Assembly (NCBI GenBank): GCA_017556805.1
Contig: JAFYMC010000018.1
Coordinates: 113,866 to 177,865, forward strand
Direction: 5' to 3'
DNA length: 64,000 bases
From: Lachnospiraceae bacterium
GTDB taxonomy: Bacteria > Bacillota > Clostridia > Lachnospirales > Lachnospiraceae
In this document: positions 49,549 through 59,600 of the stretch, in pieces
Layout: every line of letters begins with the position of its first letter
Position numbering within the stretch: the stretch's first letter is position 1
Notes under the pieces: model-generated
Databases searched by the model: none
Told to the model about the DNA's origin: nothing
Seen by the model: the letters and a program-made list of their open reading frames with translations, nothing else
Made by a program: the position numbers and the translations under genes

Positions 49549-50703
49549 TTACCACGCTCTGTAATTTCCGGATAATGCAAGCATTGCGAACAAGTATAAG
49601 CAATTGTCGTAATATCTTCTGTCACCGGTGCGAAGCGGTGTATTCCAGAGCTTCATGACGAAATCCTTGGCATACGGTCCCTTTGCTGCCAAAGATGCCT
49701 GGGCATTGGTTGCCAAAAGGCCTACCGGATGCAGTGCCGGACGGTCAAGTACCGTACCGTCGATTTCGTAGGTCATATCCGGCTGGTCCTTTACGGTCTC
49801 CGCAAAGAACTTCTGCTGCTTGTCCGCTACCGCACGCAAGTCTTCGTCTGCGCCGTACCACTCGTAGTCCAGTGCAATGTTGGCAATGGTGCGGTAAGCA
49901 TCACTGTAGAACCAGTCGTGTCTGTGTCCGAATCTGCTCCACTGCTCCTCGGTCATTCGCTTCGGAGAACCGTCGTACTCTGCATACTCCGCGTTAAGGC
50001 CGGTCACCGGATGACATGCCTTCTTCAAATATTCTCTGGAAGCCTTTGCTGCTTCCTTCCAAAACGTTCTGTCCTCTTCATTTGCATATTCCGCAAACAA
50101 CTCATAGAAATGCGGCAAATGATAAGACGGATCGGAATAACCGCACTTTACCACAAACTGAATCAGCTTATTGGCCGGGTCCCACATCGGGCCGCCCTCT
50201 TCACCGTTTTCTCCCTTATGTACGCAGGTATGAAGAAGCTCTCTTGCTTCCTTGGAGTAGTTAAAGATACCCTCACCGTCGCCCCAGCGCTTAGACGCAA
50301 AGAACAACGCCATGGCATAAAATTCCTCTCCGTCCGGAGCCGGGCCGTAAGCATTCTTCGTACCGTCCGTCTTACAGGACCACGCAAAATAGCCGGAATT
50401 CCAGCCCTCGTCCATGTACATATAGGTCTTGGACCACTTCCAAAGGCGGTCAAATTCATCCTTCTTATCCAGCTGCACGCACATCATCATACCGTAGGAC
50501 ATACCCTCAGTACGTGCATCGTGATTGCCCGTATCCTCCATGTAACCCATGTCATCGCCTACTTCATGGAAAATACGCTCCTCTTCACTACCGTGAAACA
50601 TGGTCTGAAAGGTCTCTTCGACTCTCTTGTCAATCTCTTCCTGCGGAATTCCGCACTCCGCAAACACATTGCGGTACTTTCCCGTTGCTACTGCTCCTGC
50701 CAT
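49549..50703 (-). CDS. GH8 reducing-end xylose-releasing exo-oligoxylanase
   Basis: 384 residues from MAGAVATGKYRNVFAE, with GAGAAGGAGTGTAGTT before the ATG. The GH8 signature is 'GNHDARTEGMSYGMMMCVQLDKKDEFDRLWKWSKTYM', with the general acid Glu in RTEGMSYG. 'YFAWSCKTDGTKNAYGPAPDGEEFYAMALFFASKRWGDG' contains the second acidic residue. 'FYSDAYRTIANIALDYEWYG' and 'LLATNAQASLA' match Rex-type enzymes that release xylose from the reducing end of xylo-oligosaccharides. No signal peptide. First gene of the cluster, behind an extended -10 promoter. Confidence 0.93.
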   Translation of the reverse strand: MAGAVATGKYRNVFAECGIPQEEIDKRVEETFQTMFHGSEEERIFHEVGDDMGYMEDTGNHDARTEGMSYGMMMCVQLDKKDEFDRLWKWSKTYMYMDEGWNSGYFAWSCKTDGTKNAYGPAPDGEEFYAMALFFASKRWGDGEGIFNYSKEARELLHTCVHKGENGEEGGPMWDPANKLIQFVVKCGYSDPSYHLPHFYELFAEYANEEDRTFWKEAAKASREYLKKACHPVTGLNAEYAEYDGSPKRMTEEQWSRFGHRHDWFYSDAYRTIANIALDYEWYGADEDLRAVADKQQKFFAETVKDQPDMTYEIDGTVLDRPALHPVGLLATNAQASLAAKGPYAKDFVMKLWNTPLRTGDRRYYDNCLYLFAMLALSGNYRAW

Positions 50704-50790
50704 AACTACACTCCTTCTCATTCTTTATTCTCATTTGTTAAACCGAAATCAGACTCTCCCTCTTCCGGTCACTTTCCTTTTAACCGCTTT

Positions 50791-50819
50791 ATTATACCAT
50801 AATTTTGCTGTTATTTCCA
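50791..50819 (-). promoter_or_regulatory. Promoter of the xylan cluster
   Basis: On the minus strand TATAAT at 50791-50796 is preceded by TGG, an extended -10 (TGnTATAAT). A poor -35 (TGGAAA) lies 17 bp upstream. It sits about 88 bp before the GH8 ATG. A weak -35 with extended -10 suits a regulated operon, though no regulator is encoded nearby. Confidence 0.65.
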
Positions 50820-50944
50820 GCAAATTACATATAATAGTTCTGATTTTCTATGCAAATATGAACCTACGAATCCCATTGTCCTTCTACCGTCACTACACAC
50901 TTCGATCTGCGGCTAATCCGTGCTTCGGTTACTTCGGTCCAATC

Positions 50945-51484
50945 TTACTCCAGACTCCGGAATTCCACTCCATTCTCCGTCAGAATCACATACCCGTGGC
51001 CGGTATTTTCCTTCGGAATGGACACAGACCCCGGATTGATATAGCGATAGGTGTACTCTCCCTTCGGACCGCTCGCCCTGCAAAGCTCATCCGCCACCAC
51101 ATGGGTGTGTCCGTGCAAAAGTACATCTCCCTCTTTCAGGCACGGCGGATTGTCCTTATTGAACTTATGCCCGTGGGTGGCAAAATACATAGTGTCTCCC
51201 ATATAGAACACCGCATACTCCGCCATCACCGAAAACTCCAGAACCATCTGGTCCACTTCTGCCTCGCAGTTGCCCCGTACGCACAACAGCTCATCCGCCA
51301 CCTCGTTTAACATGGCAATGACCTTCTTCGGCGCATAGTCCTTCGGCAAATCATTCCGTGGCCCATGATACAAAATATCACCTAAAATCACCAACTTCTC
51401 CGCCCCGGACTCCCGGTATGCGGCAAGCATCTTCTCACAATAATACGCGGACCCGTGAATGTCCGACGCCACCATCCATTTCAT
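50945..51484 (-). CDS. yfcE: YfcE-type phosphodiesterase
   Basis: 179 residues, GGAGGAACAACAA before the ATG. Calcineurin-like metallophosphoesterase with all metal ligands: 'MVASDIHGSAYYCEKML' (D, H), 'LVILGDILYHGPRNDLP' (D), 'CVRGNCEAEVD' (N; the usual NHD becomes NCE, as in this subfamily), 'YFATHGHKFN' (H) and 'LLHGHTHV' (H, H). YfcE/MJ0936 enzymes hydrolyse phosphodiesters in vitro; the natural substrate is unclear. It lies 12 bp before a small gene in the same direction. Confidence 0.92.
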   Translation of the reverse strand: MKWMVASDIHGSAYYCEKMLAAYRESGAEKLVILGDILYHGPRNDLPKDYAPKKVIAMLNEVADELLCVRGNCEAEVDQMVLEFSVMAEYAVFYMGDTMYFATHGHKFNKDNPPCLKEGDVLLHGHTHVVADELCRASGPKGEYTYRYINPGSVSIPKENTGHGYVILTENGVEFRSLE

Positions 51485-51496
51485 TTGTTGTTCCTC

Positions 51497-51763
51497 CTAC
51501 TTCACAATCGCCTTCTTTACTCTCTGCATCACTGCAAAGAACTCCTTCGGACGTTCCTCCGTCAGCTCATACAATTCGGAAAGAAGCTCCTCAAACACCG
51601 CTTCCTTGTCCTCATCTGCCGGCTTGTCCCCGAACACCGCCTCGTAAAAGCCGAAAATATCACTGTCCGGCATATCGTCGTACACGGTTTCCAGATAATC
51701 CGTAACTACAGACGGCTCCTCCTTCATGTACTCTGTCATTTCTGTCCATTGATCTTTGGTCAT
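51497..51763 (-). CDS. Hypothetical acidic protein, 88 residues
   Basis: From MTKDQWTEMTEYMKEE, with ATCAGGAGGAATAACC before the ATG; the longer frame to 51910 overlaps the acetyltransferase gene and has no ribosome binding site. It is very acidic in the middle ('YDDMPDSDIFGFYEAVFGDKPADEDKEAVFEELLSELYEL') and basic at the C-terminus ('MQRVKKAIVK'), all helical. No family recognised. It is co-directional with yfcE. Confidence 0.7.
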   Translation of the reverse strand: MTKDQWTEMTEYMKEEPSVVTDYLETVYDDMPDSDIFGFYEAVFGDKPADEDKEAVFEELLSELYELTEERPKEFFAVMQRVKKAIVK

Positions 51764-51851
51764 GGTTATTCCTCCTGATTTTTTCTTTTTATATGTTATT
51801 ACTTCGGAATCTGAAAATACCAAGTCTTCGATAAACTGAAAGTTTGCGGAC

Positions 51852-52346
51852 TTATTTTGTAATAACCATATTACATCTTCCCCATAATTCATCCTTAAAA
51901 CGAAACGCATTCTCTGTTAATGTTCGTTCTTTAAATCCCACTTTTTCATAACATTTCTTTGCTCCAGGATTCTCTGGAAAAACATTCAATTGCACAGCAT
52001 CTGCTTTCGCTATTTCAAAGGCATATTTAACAGCCAGTTTTATCATTTCACATCCATACCCTTTATTCCTTATAGCATTGTCAACCACTACAAATTTGAG
52101 TATCCCTTCATTTGTATTCAAATTCACTGAAAAGCAGAAAAAACCAACCAACTGTCCATCATCCGTAGTTGCAACAAAGGGACTATCACCAAATCGTTCT
52201 TCCGCTTCTTGCAATAAATCATCAAAACATTTTTTCTCCAGTGGATAAGGTATTAAATTCGCACACCATAGAGCATGTGAACGTTCCTCTGTTATCCATT
52301 GGGATATAGTATTAAAATCTTTATTTTGGTATGGTCTTATTCTCAT
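51852..52346 (-). CDS. GNAT family N-acetyltransferase
   Basis: 164 residues from MRIRPYQNKDFNTISQW, ATG after ACGGAGGAAACT. The acetyl-CoA loop is 'FVVVDNAIRNKGYGCEMIKLAVKYAF' (about 83-108), with the (Q/R)xxGxG/A form as RNKGYG. The end 'LNVFPENPGAKKCYEKVGFKERTLTENAFRFKDELW' is typical. The gene is more AT-rich than its neighbours. Substrate unknown. Confidence 0.88.
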   Translation of the reverse strand: MRIRPYQNKDFNTISQWITEERSHALWCANLIPYPLEKKCFDDLLQEAEERFGDSPFVATTDDGQLVGFFCFSVNLNTNEGILKFVVVDNAIRNKGYGCEMIKLAVKYAFEIAKADAVQLNVFPENPGAKKCYEKVGFKERTLTENAFRFKDELWGRCNMVITK

Positions 52347-52376
52347 AGTTTCCTCCGTAAAATTCAAAGTTTCTTG

Positions 52377-52796
52377 TCATTCATAAAACTCAAACATCGA
52401 TTCATATAACTCCCGACATTGTTTTTCGTCTCCGTATGATAAACAATCATCTGCATAAGACAGGACATGAAACGGTTTCTCCATTATATCAATCGTCTTA
52501 GGAAGTCTATTCCATAACTCATACATTTTTTTGCCAAACTCCGTAATTTCAACAGACAAATAAATAGTTCTAAGTTCTTTCATTAAACATTTTCCGAACC
52601 GTTCGCAATCCAAAGTATATTCGTTCATTATGGAATGAAGATGCAGCATCGCATCTTTATCGCTTCTACCGTATAAATCTAAAACTATTTCATCTGTCGG
52701 ATTCAACTGCAAAAGCCGGTCCAGCGTTTCTTTATATGTGTTATATTTGTCAAACCCTAATCCACATAAAATAGCACATACAAATAGTTCCTCCAT
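52377..52796 (-). CDS. Hypothetical protein, 139 residues
   Basis: From MEELFVCAILCGLGFDKYN, ATG after AGTGGAGGCTTTT. Soluble and mostly helical, with seven Cys. 'DRLLQLNPTDEIVLDLYGRSDKDAMLHLHSIM' and 'FHVLSYADDCLSYGDEKQCRELYESMFEFYE' are recognisable only as the kind of small helical proteins often found as immunity or accessory proteins. AT-rich like the acetyltransferase next to it, so the two may have arrived together. Confidence 0.65.
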   Translation of the reverse strand: MEELFVCAILCGLGFDKYNTYKETLDRLLQLNPTDEIVLDLYGRSDKDAMLHLHSIMNEYTLDCERFGKCLMKELRTIYLSVEITEFGKKMYELWNRLPKTIDIMEKPFHVLSYADDCLSYGDEKQCRELYESMFEFYE

Positions 52797-52895
52797 AAAA
52801 GCCTCCACTATAATAATAACTCACTGATAACTTCAATTTTCATATTTTCCGCCACCCTTTAAACCGGCGTCTCCCGTCTGCTTCAAACCCAAATA

Positions 52896-53195
52896 CTATA
52901 GCACCTCGTCATCCTCATCAATCAGGCCGTACTCATACATCTCATTAATCTTCGCCTGCGCTGCTTCCGTTTCCTTTTTCTTTATAATCGCATTCCGGTC
53001 ACTTAAAATGGAAAGCATTTCGTCCACCACTTCTTCCTCCGGAAGATGGGAATACTGGCAGAGATACCCAATCATACGCGCCGCCGTAAAATCCGTATTC
53101 AAATTCTTTGTTATGACGTCACATAGCTCTTCGTGATACCCTCGTGCAACGAGCATTTGATAGAGTTGCATACTCAGTTCTGTTCTTGGTTTCAT
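52896..53195 (-). CDS. Hypothetical helical protein, 99 residues
   Basis: Starts MKPRTELSMQLYQMLVARGYHEELCDVI, with AAGGGGAGAACGGT before the ATG. All-helical and soluble: 'AARMIGYLCQYSHLPEEEVVDEMLSILSDRNAIIKKKETEAAQAKINEMY'. It lies 12 bp behind queA and shares its transcript. Similar small proteins exist in Lachnospiraceae, but no function is known. Confidence 0.7.
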   Translation of the reverse strand: MKPRTELSMQLYQMLVARGYHEELCDVITKNLNTDFTAARMIGYLCQYSHLPEEEVVDEMLSILSDRNAIIKKKETEAAQAKINEMYEYGLIDEDDEVL

Positions 53196-53207
53196 ACCGT
53201 TCTCCCC

Positions 53208-54290
53208 TTACTCCAACTCCCCAAAGAAGCACGCATCGCCAAAGGAGAAGAACCGATACCGCTCCTTCACCGCTTCCTCATACACCTTCAGTACGTTTTC
53301 TCTTCCAGCCAGTGCGGACACCAGCATCAAAAGGGTAGACTCCGGCAGGTGGAAATTGGTAATGAGGCAATCCAACATCTTAAACTTGTACCCCGGATAA
53401 ATAAAGATACTGGTATCGCCGCTGCCTGCCTGCAAAATACCGTTTTCGTCCGTCGCGGACTCCACGGTACGGCAACTGGTGGTACCGACGCAGATAACTC
53501 TGCCGCCCTCACGCTTCGTTTTGTTTATTTTCTCTGCCTCTTCCGTGAGCACCTGATAGGCCTCCGTGTGCATGTGATGCTCCAATATATTCTCTTCCTT
53601 TACCGGACGGAAGGTACCGAGACCTACGTGCAGGGTCACGTTTGCAATGGTAACACCCATGGCTTCGATTTCAGAAAGAAGCTCCGGCGTAAAGTGAAGC
53701 CCTGCCGTCGGTGCCGCCGCAGAACCGTCGTACTTTGCATACACCGTCTGGTAACGGTTCTTATCCTGCAATTTGTGAGTAATGTACGGCGGAAGAGGCA
53801 TCTGTCCCAAAACATCCAGTATTTCCTCAAAGATACCCTCATAGGAGAACTGCACCAGGCGATTGCCATCCGGAAGTACATCCACTACCGTACCGATTAA
53901 CTTTCCGTCTCCGAAGGAAATCTTCGTACCGGTCTTTGCCTTCTTTCCCGGCTTTACGAGAGTTTCCCATGTATCGTTTTCCTTGCGTTTTAAAAGGAGC
54001 ACCTCTATCTGTGCGCCCTCCGCTCCCGGTGCAAAACCCGGCTTAATGTTGGAATAATCGATGATGCGCTCGCCGATTAAGCGGGCCGGGATCACTCTCG
54101 TGTTGTTTAGCACCAGGCAGTCTCCCGGACGCAAATAGTCCTTAATATCTCTGAAAATCCGATGTTCAAAGGCACCGGTACGCTTGTCCACCGCGAGAAG
54201 TCTCGAGGAAGAACGGTCCTCTAAAGGGTCCTGAGCAATCAGCTCCTCCGGCAAATCAAAATAATAGTCACTCTTTAATAATGCTTCCAT
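53208..54290 (-). CDS. queA: S-adenosylmethionine:tRNA ribosyltransferase-isomerase
   Basis: 360 residues, GGAAGGATACAGAG before the ATG. It transfers the ribosyl part of SAM to preQ1 in tRNA to make epoxyqueuosine. Typical strings: '[24 protein letters not shown]' at the N-terminus, '[25 protein letters not shown]', 'LPPYI' with '[23 protein letters not shown]', '[11 protein letters not shown]', '[17 protein letters not shown]' and '[18 protein letters not shown]'. Full length. It lies 14 bp after the SpoIID-like gene and 13 bp before the 99-residue protein. Confidence 0.97.
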   Translation of the reverse strand: MEALLKSDYYFDLPEELIAQDPLEDRSSSRLLAVDKRTGAFEHRIFRDIKDYLRPGDCLVLNNTRVIPARLIGERIIDYSNIKPGFAPGAEGAQIEVLLLKRKENDTWETLVKPGKKAKTGTKISFGDGKLIGTVVDVLPDGNRLVQFSYEGIFEEILDVLGQMPLPPYITHKLQDKNRYQTVYAKYDGSAAAPTAGLHFTPELLSEIEAMGVTIANVTLHVGLGTFRPVKEENILEHHMHTEAYQVLTEEAEKINKTKREGGRVICVGTTSCRTVESATDENGILQAGSGDTSIFIYPGYKFKMLDCLITNFHLPESTLLMLVSALAGRENVLKVYEEAVKERYRFFSFGDACFFGELE

Positions 54291-54303
54291 CTCTGTATCC
54301 TTC

Positions 54304-55956
54304 CTACCGCACGGAAATCCCGGTAAAATAATGCTCTAAAATCTCTTTATAATCAAATCCTGCTTCCGCCATTCCGTTAGCTCCCGACTGGCTCATCCCC
54401 ACGCCGTGACCGTGGCCCATACCGGCAAACAGGTACTCCCCCTCCTCCGGCGCATACCGCGGAAAGCTCGTCATATTGTCCGCAGAAAGCACCACATACT
54501 GCTTCGTCAGACCGTCGGCACTTTGCACCGTCCCATCGCCGTTTATAACGTAACAGTCATGGATGGCCGCCTCTCGCGTTCCGGAGGCTCCTTGTATGGT
54601 CACCTGATCCGGTATGCTGTCCGCATCAAACACCCGAAACTTCGTACTTGCCAACTCCAGTACATTCCGCAGAGTATCCGTGGCAAGCCCCACACTGCCG
54701 AGACTACCGACGATGCGCAGACTGGTCACACGGCCCGAGGAGGTCACCACCTCCTGCATCACTTTTTTTACAGCCCCTACATCCTTTCCCCCGGAACGAA
54801 GCAGTCTTTTCAGCTCGTCCTTCGAAAGCGTCACGCTCCACGGTTTCTTGGAAGGATTGGTCTCATAAATATCCGGCACACCCTGCAAATAGGGCACAGC
54901 AAAGCCCCATACATCCTCTACATTTTCCGTATGCCCACCGCTTCCGGAACAATAATATCCGGTTACGGTGCGATTTTCATAGCATAAGGTCTCTCCCTTG
55001 GTGGCATCTACCGCTGCGTTGCTTCTTGCATGCTCATAGGTAGTTCCGCCGTATACCTGACTCTGCACCGTATCCACCATCCGGAATCCCCTCTTCACGT
55101 CCGTTTCCGCATGATATCCGGCTTTAATGAGAGCATAGCTTCTGGCACACACCGCCTGAGCCTTTAACGCCTCCGCATTCCAGGAAGCCGGCATTTCACA
55201 AGGCACCACGCCGTACAAATACTCCTCTATCGGCACCACATTCACCGCCGTGAGGCTGGATTTCCCGCCGTACCGACCGATTTCAATACGTCCGCGATAG
55301 CTGCAATCCCCTAAGTCCACCGCATAGATTCCATCCTCGTCTCTTTGTGTTGCACCAAACTGCGGATAATACCCTTCCGCTCCGTCCGCAAACAGCACCC
55401 GATCACCGGCAGTCAACCGAATCAGATACGCACTTGTTTGTACGGTCCGGATCGGTGTTACATTACACTTTTTTGCCGCGGTCTCAAACGTCCGTATCGC
55501 TTCCGTCTCGGTATCTCCGTTTTCCGCTACAGTTACATAAATCCCGGCCTTTCCCGGAGCTGACATCACCGCATAGGCCCTAGCGCCCGCTTCCGTCAGT
55601 TCCTCCGCCAAAGCCTCCGCCTTCGCTAACGTATACACACCGTCTATCGCATAAAAAGAACCCTTTTCCGGCGTAACGGTAACGCCGTTTTCGGAAGAAA
55701 GTACCGTTTCCCGGCTGTACTCCCGACCGTCGCAATAGCCTGCTTCCAGACTTGTATTGTAAATCGTAATGCTTTGCTTTCCCGCAAACTTATTTTTCAG
55801 ACCTACCCGGATATCCAAAACGGTACTGACACCCGCTGTCGTGGCTGTCGCCTGTCGGAATACGCCTGCAAAAAGAAGCACCGCAAACACAAACAGAAGA
55901 AGTTTACATACCCTCTGTCTCGCTCTACGGCTTCTTTTTTCCGCCTTCTTCCGCAT
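54304..55956 (-). CDS. SpoIID/LytB domain protein, membrane anchored
   Basis: 550 residues from the ATG at 55956 ([11 protein letters not shown]); a GTG at 55965 in frame is too close to the AAGGGA to be preferred. One helix (about 20-36) follows a basic N-terminus. An SPOR-like stretch (about 75-150, '[34 protein letters not shown]') precedes the SpoIID domain, with '[55 protein letters not shown]', '[19 protein letters not shown]' and the end '[22 protein letters not shown]'. SpoIID proteins are lytic transglycosylases acting on denuded glycan strands. Likely role in sporulation or wall remodelling. Confidence 0.92.
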   Translation of the reverse strand: MRKKAEKRSRRARQRVCKLLLFVFAVLLFAGVFRQATATTAGVSTVLDIRVGLKNKFAGKQSITIYNTSLEAGYCDGREYSRETVLSSENGVTVTPEKGSFYAIDGVYTLAKAEALAEELTEAGARAYAVMSAPGKAGIYVTVAENGDTETEAIRTFETAAKKCNVTPIRTVQTSAYLIRLTAGDRVLFADGAEGYYPQFGATQRDEDGIYAVDLGDCSYRGRIEIGRYGGKSSLTAVNVVPIEEYLYGVVPCEMPASWNAEALKAQAVCARSYALIKAGYHAETDVKRGFRMVDTVQSQVYGGTTYEHARSNAAVDATKGETLCYENRTVTGYYCSGSGGHTENVEDVWGFAVPYLQGVPDIYETNPSKKPWSVTLSKDELKRLLRSGGKDVGAVKKVMQEVVTSSGRVTSLRIVGSLGSVGLATDTLRNVLELASTKFRVFDADSIPDQVTIQGASGTREAAIHDCYVINGDGTVQSADGLTKQYVVLSADNMTSFPRYAPEEGEYLFAGMGHGHGVGMSQSGANGMAEAGFDYKEILEHYFTGISVR

Positions 55957-56071
55957 TTGCCTCACGTCCCTTTTCCTTCCGGTATCTGTCTTTCTTTAGT
56001 GTACCATATTCCGTCACTTGCTTCAATCCCACATTTCATTTTTCTGTTCCGGCCCCCGCCGGTTTTCCGAT

Positions 56072-56111
56072 GCGGATGTGCCGGTAACCGTTACCCTCCC
56101 CGCACATCCGC
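56072..56111 (-). terminator. Hairpin after the LysM protein gene
   Basis: GCGGATGTGC / GCACATCCGC perfect 10-bp arms with a 20-nt interior, 23 bp past the stop at 56135. No T run follows (ATCGGAAAA), so it may end transcription poorly or protect the 3' end. Confidence 0.6.
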
Positions 56112-56134
56112 ACCATGCGCCCTATGATTACCGA

Positions 56135-56503
56135 CTAATCCTCATCCTCTTCGATTTCCCCTTCCCGTTTCACCGGAATTTGTAATCGGGAGCCTGCCTG
56201 TAGCATCATTCCGTTCAGGTTGTTGTACTTAAGCAAATCCTCCAATTCAATGCCAAACCTGTTTAAAATATCCAGTAAAGTTTCGTCTGCTTTGATGATA
56301 TAAGACATAAGATAGAACGGATTACATGTCGGACATTTCGGAATACAAATCTGCTCCCCGATTTGCAGATTATAGATATCAATATACGGATTTGCCCGCA
56401 AAATCCGCGCAAGCGGCACCTTAAACCGTCCGCTGATGGAATACAGGGTATCTCCTTTTTTGATTGTATAAATAATGCCGTTACAAGTATCAAACGTTGC
56501 CAT
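56135..56503 (-). CDS. Double LysM domain protein
   Basis: 122 residues from MATFDTCNGIIYTIKKGDTLYS, with GCGGGAGAACATC before the ATG. LysM 1 is residues about 9-55 ('IIYTIKKGDTLYSISGRFKVPLARILRANPYIDIYNLQIGEQICIP'). LysM 2 is about 65-112 ('MSYIIKADETLLDILNRFGIELEDLLKYNNLNGMMLQAGSRLQIPV'). 'KCPTCNPF' links them and an acidic tail follows. LysM binds N-acetylglucosamine in wall polymers. It has no signal peptide, as in spore-coat or spore-cortex-associated LysM proteins such as SafA relatives. Confidence 0.9.
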   Translation of the reverse strand: MATFDTCNGIIYTIKKGDTLYSISGRFKVPLARILRANPYIDIYNLQIGEQICIPKCPTCNPFYLMSYIIKADETLLDILNRFGIELEDLLKYNNLNGMMLQAGSRLQIPVKREGEIEEDED

Positions 56504-56604
56504 GATGTTCTCCCGCATCTCTTTTCACCTATAAATTATGCAAATGATATATGAATGGTTCTGTTTCGTCATGAATTTTTAACACTTTCATTTTACTTTT
56601 TTTC

Positions 56605-56633
56605 TTGCATCATGCCGAAAGGTGTCGTATAAT
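56605..56633 (+). promoter_or_regulatory. Promoter of the activase-like gene
   Basis: TTGCAT (56605-56610), 17-bp spacer, TATAAT (56628-56633), 30 bp upstream of the ATG at 56664. Confidence 0.85.
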
Positions 56634-56663
56634 AAATAGGTATGTTTAGAAAGGATTTTTACT

Positions 56664-59600
56664 ATGGCTGAAAAAAAGAATTTTTATTCTCTTGGTATTG
56701 ATATCGGTTCTACAACCGTAAAGATTGCAATTTTAGACCCGTCCGGGCTTGTGGTGTTCTCGGACTATACAAGACACTTTGCCGACATTCAGGGGACTCT
56801 TGCGGGGCTTCTCGAAAAGGCAAAGGAACAGTTAGGCGAACTGACCCTGCATCCGGTGATTACCGGTTCCGGCGGTCTCACCATCGCAAAGCACTTAGAT
56901 GTGCCGTTCGTGCAGGAAGTAGTTGCAGTTGCTACCTCCTTGGGTGACTATGCCCCGCAGACGGATGTTGCCATTGAGCTTGGCGGTGAGGACGCAAAGA
57001 TTATTTATTTCACCGGCGGTGTGGAGCAGCGTATGAACGGTATCTGCGCAGGCGGTACCGGTTCCTTTATCGACCAGATGGCGTCTCTGTTAAAAACGGA
57101 TGCCTCCGGTCTTAACGAGTATGCAAAGGATTATCAGGCCCTATATCCGATTGCGGCCCGTTGCGGCGTATTCGCAAAGTCAGACATCCAGCCGCTTATT
57201 AACGAAGGTGCCACCAAACAGGATTTGGCAGCCTCCATTTTCCAGGCAGTGGTAAACCAGACCATCAGCGGTCTTGCCTGCGGTAAGCCGATTCGCGGCA
57301 ATGTTGCCTTCTTAGGCGGCCCGCTCCATTTCCTTACGGAATTAAAGGCGGCCTTTATCCGCACCTTAAATCTGACTCCGGCACAGGTGATTGCTCCGGA
57401 GCACTCCCACTTATTTGCAGCCATCGGCTCCGCTATGAATGCAAAGGAGGACGCTTCCGTGTCCCTTTCTTCCATGACCGACCGTCTGCGCACCGGTATT
57501 AAGATGGAGTTTGAGGTTACCCGTATGGAGCCTCTCTTTGACAACGAAGAAAGCTATCAAAAGTTCCTGACCCGTCACGATGCCCATACCGTAAAAAAGG
57601 CAGACCTTGCCACCTACCGCGGAAAGTGCTTCCTCGGTATCGATGCAGGCTCTACCACCACGAAGGCAGCTGTGGTAGGCGAGGACGGAACACTTTTATA
57701 TTCCTTCTACAGCAACAACAACGGCAGTCCGTTAAAAACCACCATTAAGGCCGTTAAGGAGATTTATTCCCTTCTTCCGGAAGGCGCAAAGATTGTCCGC
57801 TCCTGCTCCACCGGTTACGGCGAAGCTCTGATTAAAGCGGCGCTTATGTTAGACGAAGGTGAGGTTGAAACCGTTGCCCATTATCATGCGGCAGCCTTCT
57901 TCGCCCCGGATGTGGACTGCATTCTTGACATCGGCGGTCAGGACATGAAGTGCATCAAGATTAAGAATTCCTCCGTAGACAGCGTACAGCTTAACGAAGC
58001 TTGCTCCTCCGGTTGCGGTTCCTTTATCGAGACCTTTGCGAAGTCTTTAAATTATGAAGTTGCCGACTTTGCTAAGATTGCGTTGTTTGCGGAAAACCCG
58101 ATTGACCTTGGTACCCGTTGTACCGTATTTATGAATTCCAAGGTTAAGCAGGCCCAGAAGGAAGGCGCTACCGTTGCGGACATTTCCGCGGGTCTTGCCT
58201 ACTCTGTAATCAAGAACGCCCTTTACAAGGTAATTAAGATTTCCGATCCGAAAGATCTTGGTAAGAAGGTCGTTGTTCAGGGCGGTACCTTCTATAACAA
58301 CGCCGTACTCCGAAGCTTTGAAAAAATCTCCGGCTGTGAGGCTGTACGCCCGGACATCGCAGGTATCATGGGTGCTTTCGGTGCGGCACTCTTAGCCCGC
58401 GAGCATTATACCGGTCAGGAGACCACGCTCCTTACACCGGCAGCGTTAAACGAGCTGAAATTCGAAACCACCATGACCCGTTGTAAGGGTTGTACCAACA
58501 GCTGTCTCCTTACCATCAACCGCTTTTCCGGCGATCGTCGTTTTATTTCCGGTAACCGCTGTGAAAAGGGGCTCGGCAAGGAAAAGAGCAACGCAGACAT
58601 TCCGAACTTATTTGCCTATAAATTAAAGCGTTATTTCGACTACTCCCCGCTGTCCGAAACCCAGGCAAAGCGCGGCACTGTCGGCATTCCGCGTGTACTG
58701 AACCTATACGAAAACTACCCGTTCTGGCACACCTTCTTTACGGAGCTTGGCTACCGCGTGGTACTTTCTCCGTTATCCAGCCGCAAGATTTACGAGATGG
58801 GTATCGAGTCCATTCCGAGCGAATCCGAATGTTACCCGGCAAAGCTTGCCCACGGCCACATTTCCTGGCTCATTAAGGAAGGCTGTAAGTTTATCTTCTA
58901 TCCGTGTATTCCGTACGAGCGTAAGGAGTTCCCGGAGGCGGGCAACCACTACAACTGTCCGATTGTTACTTCCTACGGCGAGAACATAAAGAACAACGTG
59001 GAGGAACTTCGTTCCGATGACATTACCTTTGCCAATCCGTTCCTGTCCTTAGAGACGAAGGAAATTGCCGGAAAGCGCCTGGTGCAGATTATGGCGGAAT
59101 ACGGTATTCCGGCAAACGAAGTTTTACTTGCCGCAGATAAGGCATGGGAAGAGCTGTCCGCCGCAAGACGCGATATGCAAAAGGCCGGTGAAGCTGCTCT
59201 TGACTATATTAAGAAAAACGGAAAGCTGGGTATTGTACTCGCCGGCAGACCGTATCATATCGACCCGGAAATCAATCACGGTATTCCGGAGCTTATCACC
59301 TCCTACGACGTAGCGGTATTAACCGAGGACTCCGTTTCCCATTTGGGCAAGGTAGATCGTCCGACCCTCGTTGTAGACCAGTGGATGTACCATTCCAGAC
59401 TGTACGCAGCGGCATCTTACGTCCGTACCCGTACGGATTTGGAGATTATTCAGCTTAACTCCTTCGGTTGCGGTCTGGATGCCGTAACCACCGATCAGGT
59501 CAGCGACATTTTGACAGCGTCCGGTAAGATTTACACCGTCCTTAAGATTGATGAAGTAAATAACCTGGGCGCAGCACGTATCCGTATCCGTTCCTTACTC

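Noticed and set aside
49729-50802. 357-codon plus-strand frame
   Set aside because: It lies wholly antisense to the GH8 gene apart from its end, has no ribosome binding site or recognisable domain, and reflects codon bias of the true gene.
53133-53900. 255-codon plus-strand frame
   Set aside because: Antisense to queA; composition rich in Arg/His/Cys and no domain, typical of a shadow frame.
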